Assembly: GCA_017444165.1 (NCBI GenBank)
Contig: JAFSXH010000108.1
Location: 1 to 9,486 of the forward strand
Reading direction: 5' to 3'
From: a bacterium
Lineage (GTDB): Bacteria; Vulcanimicrobiota; Xenobia; Xenobiales; Xenobiaceae
DNA: 9,486 bases
Each line of letters opens with the position of its first letter. The first letter of the stretch is position 1. The notes under the pieces are model-generated. The model saw nothing but the letters and a program-made list of their open reading frames with translations. It was not told where the DNA came from and searched no databases. Both the position numbers and the translations under genes were made by a program. Below, in pieces: positions 7,362 to 9,486 of the stretch.

Positions 7362-8951
7362 TCATAGGGAATAAATTTGACCTTGCCACTCTAATTCTAT
7401 TCCTTCTTCTATTAAGGCGTTCTGGAAGGAGAGCAAAGTTTCGTCTTCATGCCAAACTTGAGAGGGGACTTTGCGATTATCTAAACAGAAAGCCACACAT
7501 AGAGCCGCTACTTCGCCGACATTCCACTCTATAGGATGTAATCTATAACATCCATTAGTTATGTGGGTGACGGAAAGATTTTTGCCTCCTGCCAATAGGT
7601 TTGTAAATTTTTGAGGAATCAACGCTCCTAGAGGAATTTGGAATGGCAGAGAACTCACATCGACATAATTGTCGCCCTTCGTGGTTGGATGGAGATCTAA
7701 ACGATAAGCTCCAATACCTACACTGTCTCTAAATTTAGCGGCTCTGACCTCTTGTTTACTTAGTCCTGTGATAGCTTGGCGTGCTTCCAGTCCTACGTGT
7801 TGTTCTAAAACAGTAAATAGTCCCTTGATTCGTCGCGACTCTCGGATATAGGGGGCGGCGGCTAAACCGTCTTTGGTTCCTGTGATATCGGGACGCAAAC
7901 GCAGACCAGGCCAACCTTGCTCTTGCATCCAGGAGAACATGCTCAAGCTCAACTGGCGCGCCCCCTCTAGATGTTTGGCTTTCTCTTGGGGAGTGACATC
8001 AATAATATTGCCCAACATGTAATCGATCTGAGGCCAGTTGACTAAGACTATATCGGAAGTTCCCGGAGGGTAATTAAATTGTTGAGCGCAAGAGATGCGC
8101 CTAAACGTCCAGAGATCCATGGGGCCGCGCTCGGGTTGGGGATGGAGGGGATTAAAACTCCTCACCACTGGTTCCAGAGTTATGGGGTGAGTCGCCTGCC
8201 AAGATAAGAGAGGAGACCCCCAAGAAGGCTGAAGATCTGGTACATAAGAATGCCAAAAATCGTACTGTTCTGGTTTGGGAAGTGTATGATCGCTATATGG
8301 ATCGTAATCGATCACAAAACACCAAGATATAGCCTGTTGATTTTGAGGATCAGCCTCTTCTTTGGCGTGAGGTTCACCCGTTTCTGCTTTGGCTTCACTG
8401 CCTATGGAGTAGTCCGCTTTAGCTAAAGGCAAGAGATCGCCACATTCTGTGGCATCGATAAAGTACTCAGCTTTGACAATAAAAGTCTCTCCTTGAGAAT
8501 TTTTCAGGATCACCTCTTTTATTTTATCGTCAACAGTGTGAGCTTCTATGGGAATGGAGTGTAAAAAGATCTGTAACTGGCCTGAACTTACATAAGGGCG
8601 CAAGATAGCTTCGATTATAGCTGAACTTACCAGCGGTTCGTGGCAGAGAGCCGAGACACAGCCTAAACCAGGATTGAGCCTCTGCCAATTTTCATCCTTG
8701 AGGGGATACCAGGCGTGATAATATTGGCGTACATATTGGCGAAATTGGCGGTAGGAGCGCGTTGCCCCCTTATCTTCTATCCAAGGATGTTCATCGGGAG
8801 GAACGGCTTGAGAGGTGAACTGTCCCCCTAGGCGATCATACTCTTCGGTGACGATGACCTTCAAACCGCAACGCAGAGCGGCCCAAGCAGCGGCAAACCC
8901 ACCCGTCCCTCCACCAATAATGGCTAATTGGGCCTTATAATCTTTACCCAT
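7362..8951 (-). CDS. FAD-dependent oxidoreductase (FAD_oxidored type), function unknown
   Basis: This is a probable soluble flavoprotein of 529 residues from the ATG at 8951. The N-terminus carries the dinucleotide-binding fold: IIGGGTGG (G13, G15, G18), a ribose-binding acid at E36 (VIVTEE), and LGGQ at 41-44. Later motifs fit the FAD_oxidored group: FIDATECGDLLPLA (164-177), APYIRESRRI (366-375), and the C-terminal FAD contact LLAGGKNLSVTH with NGCYRLHPIEWNVGEVAA (452-483). The middle region (about 210-350) is Trp/Pro-rich and presumably forms the substrate domain. The substrate is unknown; database names for relatives are usually generic. An upstream GTG at 9002 would add 17 Lys/Thr-rich residues but has no ribosome binding site. 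The ATG at 8951 has GAGGA 8 bases upstream and starts just before the fold, so I prefer it. It overlaps the stop of the upstream Kef-like gene by 8 bases. No signal peptide is seen. Confidence 0.9.
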   Translation of the reverse strand: MGKDYKAQLAIIGGGTGGFAAAWAALRCGLKVIVTEEYDRLGGQFTSQAVPPDEHPWIEDKGATRSYRQFRQYVRQYYHAWYPLKDENWQRLNPGLGCVSALCHEPLVSSAIIEAILRPYVSSGQLQIFLHSIPIEAHTVDDKIKEVILKNSQGETFIVKAEYFIDATECGDLLPLAKADYSIGSEAKAETGEPHAKEEADPQNQQAISWCFVIDYDPYSDHTLPKPEQYDFWHSYVPDLQPSWGSPLLSWQATHPITLEPVVRSFNPLHPQPERGPMDLWTFRRISCAQQFNYPPGTSDIVLVNWPQIDYMLGNIIDVTPQEKAKHLEGARQLSLSMFSWMQEQGWPGLRLRPDITGTKDGLAAAPYIRESRRIKGLFTVLEQHVGLEARQAITGLSKQEVRAAKFRDSVGIGAYRLDLHPTTKGDNYVDVSSLPFQIPLGALIPQKFTNLLAGGKNLSVTHITNGCYRLHPIEWNVGEVAALCVAFCLDNRKVPSQVWHEDETLLSFQNALIEEGIELEWQGQIYSL

Positions 8952-9486
8952 CTTTTTTGTCCTCTGCATTTTCTGTGTCGTTGCTGTCTTCTTCACTGTC
9001 ACCCTGGGTCAATAGAGGACCGTACTGTTTATCGCGCACTTGATTTAAGATTTTATTGACCGCGTCTATAGGGAAGCGCATGATGGCACTTATGTCGCGC
9101 AACATAGTTAAGCTGGCTTCGTATTCAGGAACGATAGATTCACTGCAACCCTTGCTTATGAGCTGTTGCATGTGTTCCATACTGCGGGCTCTAGCGAGAA
9201 TTTTTAGAGAGGGATTGACATTGTGTATATTCTCTGCCGTGATCGTAGCCGTTTCAGAATCTGGCATGGTTATTATTGCCAAGGCGGCTGATTCTAAACC
9301 AGCGGCTTCTAGTAAAATAGGTGAAGAGGCATCACCGCCTATAACTTTTAAGCCTGCGCCTTTGGCCAATTTGACGCGATTAGGATGGGCTTCTATGACT
9401 AAGATCCTCTCTTTGAATGGGATAGCCTTACAGATAAAACTGCCCATATTGCCGTAGCCTACAATGATTATATGATCACGCATGGT
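8944..9486 (-). CDS. TrkA-N/RCK domain protein, probably C-terminal part of a Kef/CPA2-type cation:proton antiporter, 5' partial
   Basis: The visible part is a Rossmann-type RCK domain that binds NAD(H) or another nucleotide and gates potassium/cation transport. Numbering from the ATG at 9483: VGYGNMG gives the GxGxxG loop (G9, G11, G14), E31 is the likely ribose-binding acid, and GGDASSP (49-55) and IVPEYEAS (117-124) are family-typical. The segment after the domain (FPIDAVNKILNQVRDKQYGPL) resembles the end of CPA2 antiporters such as YbaL or KefC rather than a separate TrkA_C domain. The frame remains open to the window edge (one further codon, ACC). In these antiporters this domain follows a 12-13 segment membrane domain, so I infer that the ATG at 9483 is internal and the transporter part lies beyond the window. 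A free-standing RCK protein or a two-segment potassium channel remains possible. The last 19 residues are acidic and low in complexity (GDSEEDSNDTENAEDKKDG). Confidence 0.82.
   Translation of the reverse strand, partial: TMRDHIIIVGYGNMGSFICKAIPFKERILVIEAHPNRVKLAKGAGLKVIGGDASSPILLEAAGLESAALAIITMPDSETATITAENIHNVNPSLKILARARSMEHMQQLISKGCSESIVPEYEASLTMLRDISAIMRFPIDAVNKILNQVRDKQYGPLLTQGDSEEDSNDTENAEDKKDG
8960..8964 (-). promoter_or_regulatory. Ribosome binding site deciding the flavoprotein start
   Basis: On the minus strand GAGGA lies 8 bases before the ATG at 8951, inside the coding end of the upstream TrkA-N gene. The ATG itself runs into that gene's stop as ATGGGTAA (8951-8944). This supports the 8951 start over the GTG at 9002 and implies translational coupling. 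Confidence 0.75.

Noticed and set aside
8952..9002. N-terminal extension of the flavoprotein from a GTG at 9002
   Set aside because: It would add 17 low-complexity residues read out of frame within the upstream gene, without a ribosome binding site. The ATG at 8951 has GAGGA 8 bases upstream and sits at the natural beginning of the nucleotide-binding fold.
9056..9457. Plus-strand open frame of 133 codons opposite the Kef-like gene
   Set aside because: It lies entirely within a clear RCK domain on the other strand and shows no motif of its own.

Overview
The window carries two gene blocks that converge on a hairpin at about 6761-6806. It comes from a bacterium with two membranes: it encodes a complete tripartite efflux pump, including a TolC-type outer-membrane channel with a signal peptide. 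Base composition looks moderate. Start sites use ordinary AAGGAG/GAGG-type ribosome binding sites and the standard genetic code. I cannot assign a phylum from the sequence alone. No rRNA, tRNA, CRISPR array, transposase or phage gene was seen, and no stretch longer than 300 bases lacks a gene.

Plus strand, 1-6747: a tight operon of four genes. It encodes a periplasmic adaptor (membrane fusion protein, 5' end cut by the window), an RND inner-membrane transporter of 1068 residues, a TolC/OprM-type outer-membrane factor of 534 residues, and a TetR-family regulator of 194 residues. Gaps are 3, 6 and 23 bases, so all four are probably on one transcript. The transporter captures substrate using the proton gradient. 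The adaptor bridges the periplasm through a long alpha-hairpin, and the outer-membrane factor forms the exit duct. The TetR protein probably represses the operon from an operator upstream of the adaptor, outside the window. The substrate cannot be read from sequence.

Minus strand, 9486-6828: three genes read right to left. The first is the cut C-terminal part of a protein with a TrkA-N/RCK nucleotide-binding domain, most like the tail of a Kef/CPA2 cation:proton antiporter. Overlapping its stop codon (shared ATGGGTAA) is a FAD-dependent oxidoreductase of the FAD_oxidored type. A small four-repeat TPR protein follows 48 bases later. The first two are almost certainly translationally coupled.

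The pump operon is a known kind of system with some unusual details: an arginine in place of the usual TM10 lysine, a very long adaptor hairpin, matching adaptor and channel tips, and a distal regulator gene. The least explained part is the coupling of the Kef-like protein to an uncharacterised flavoprotein.
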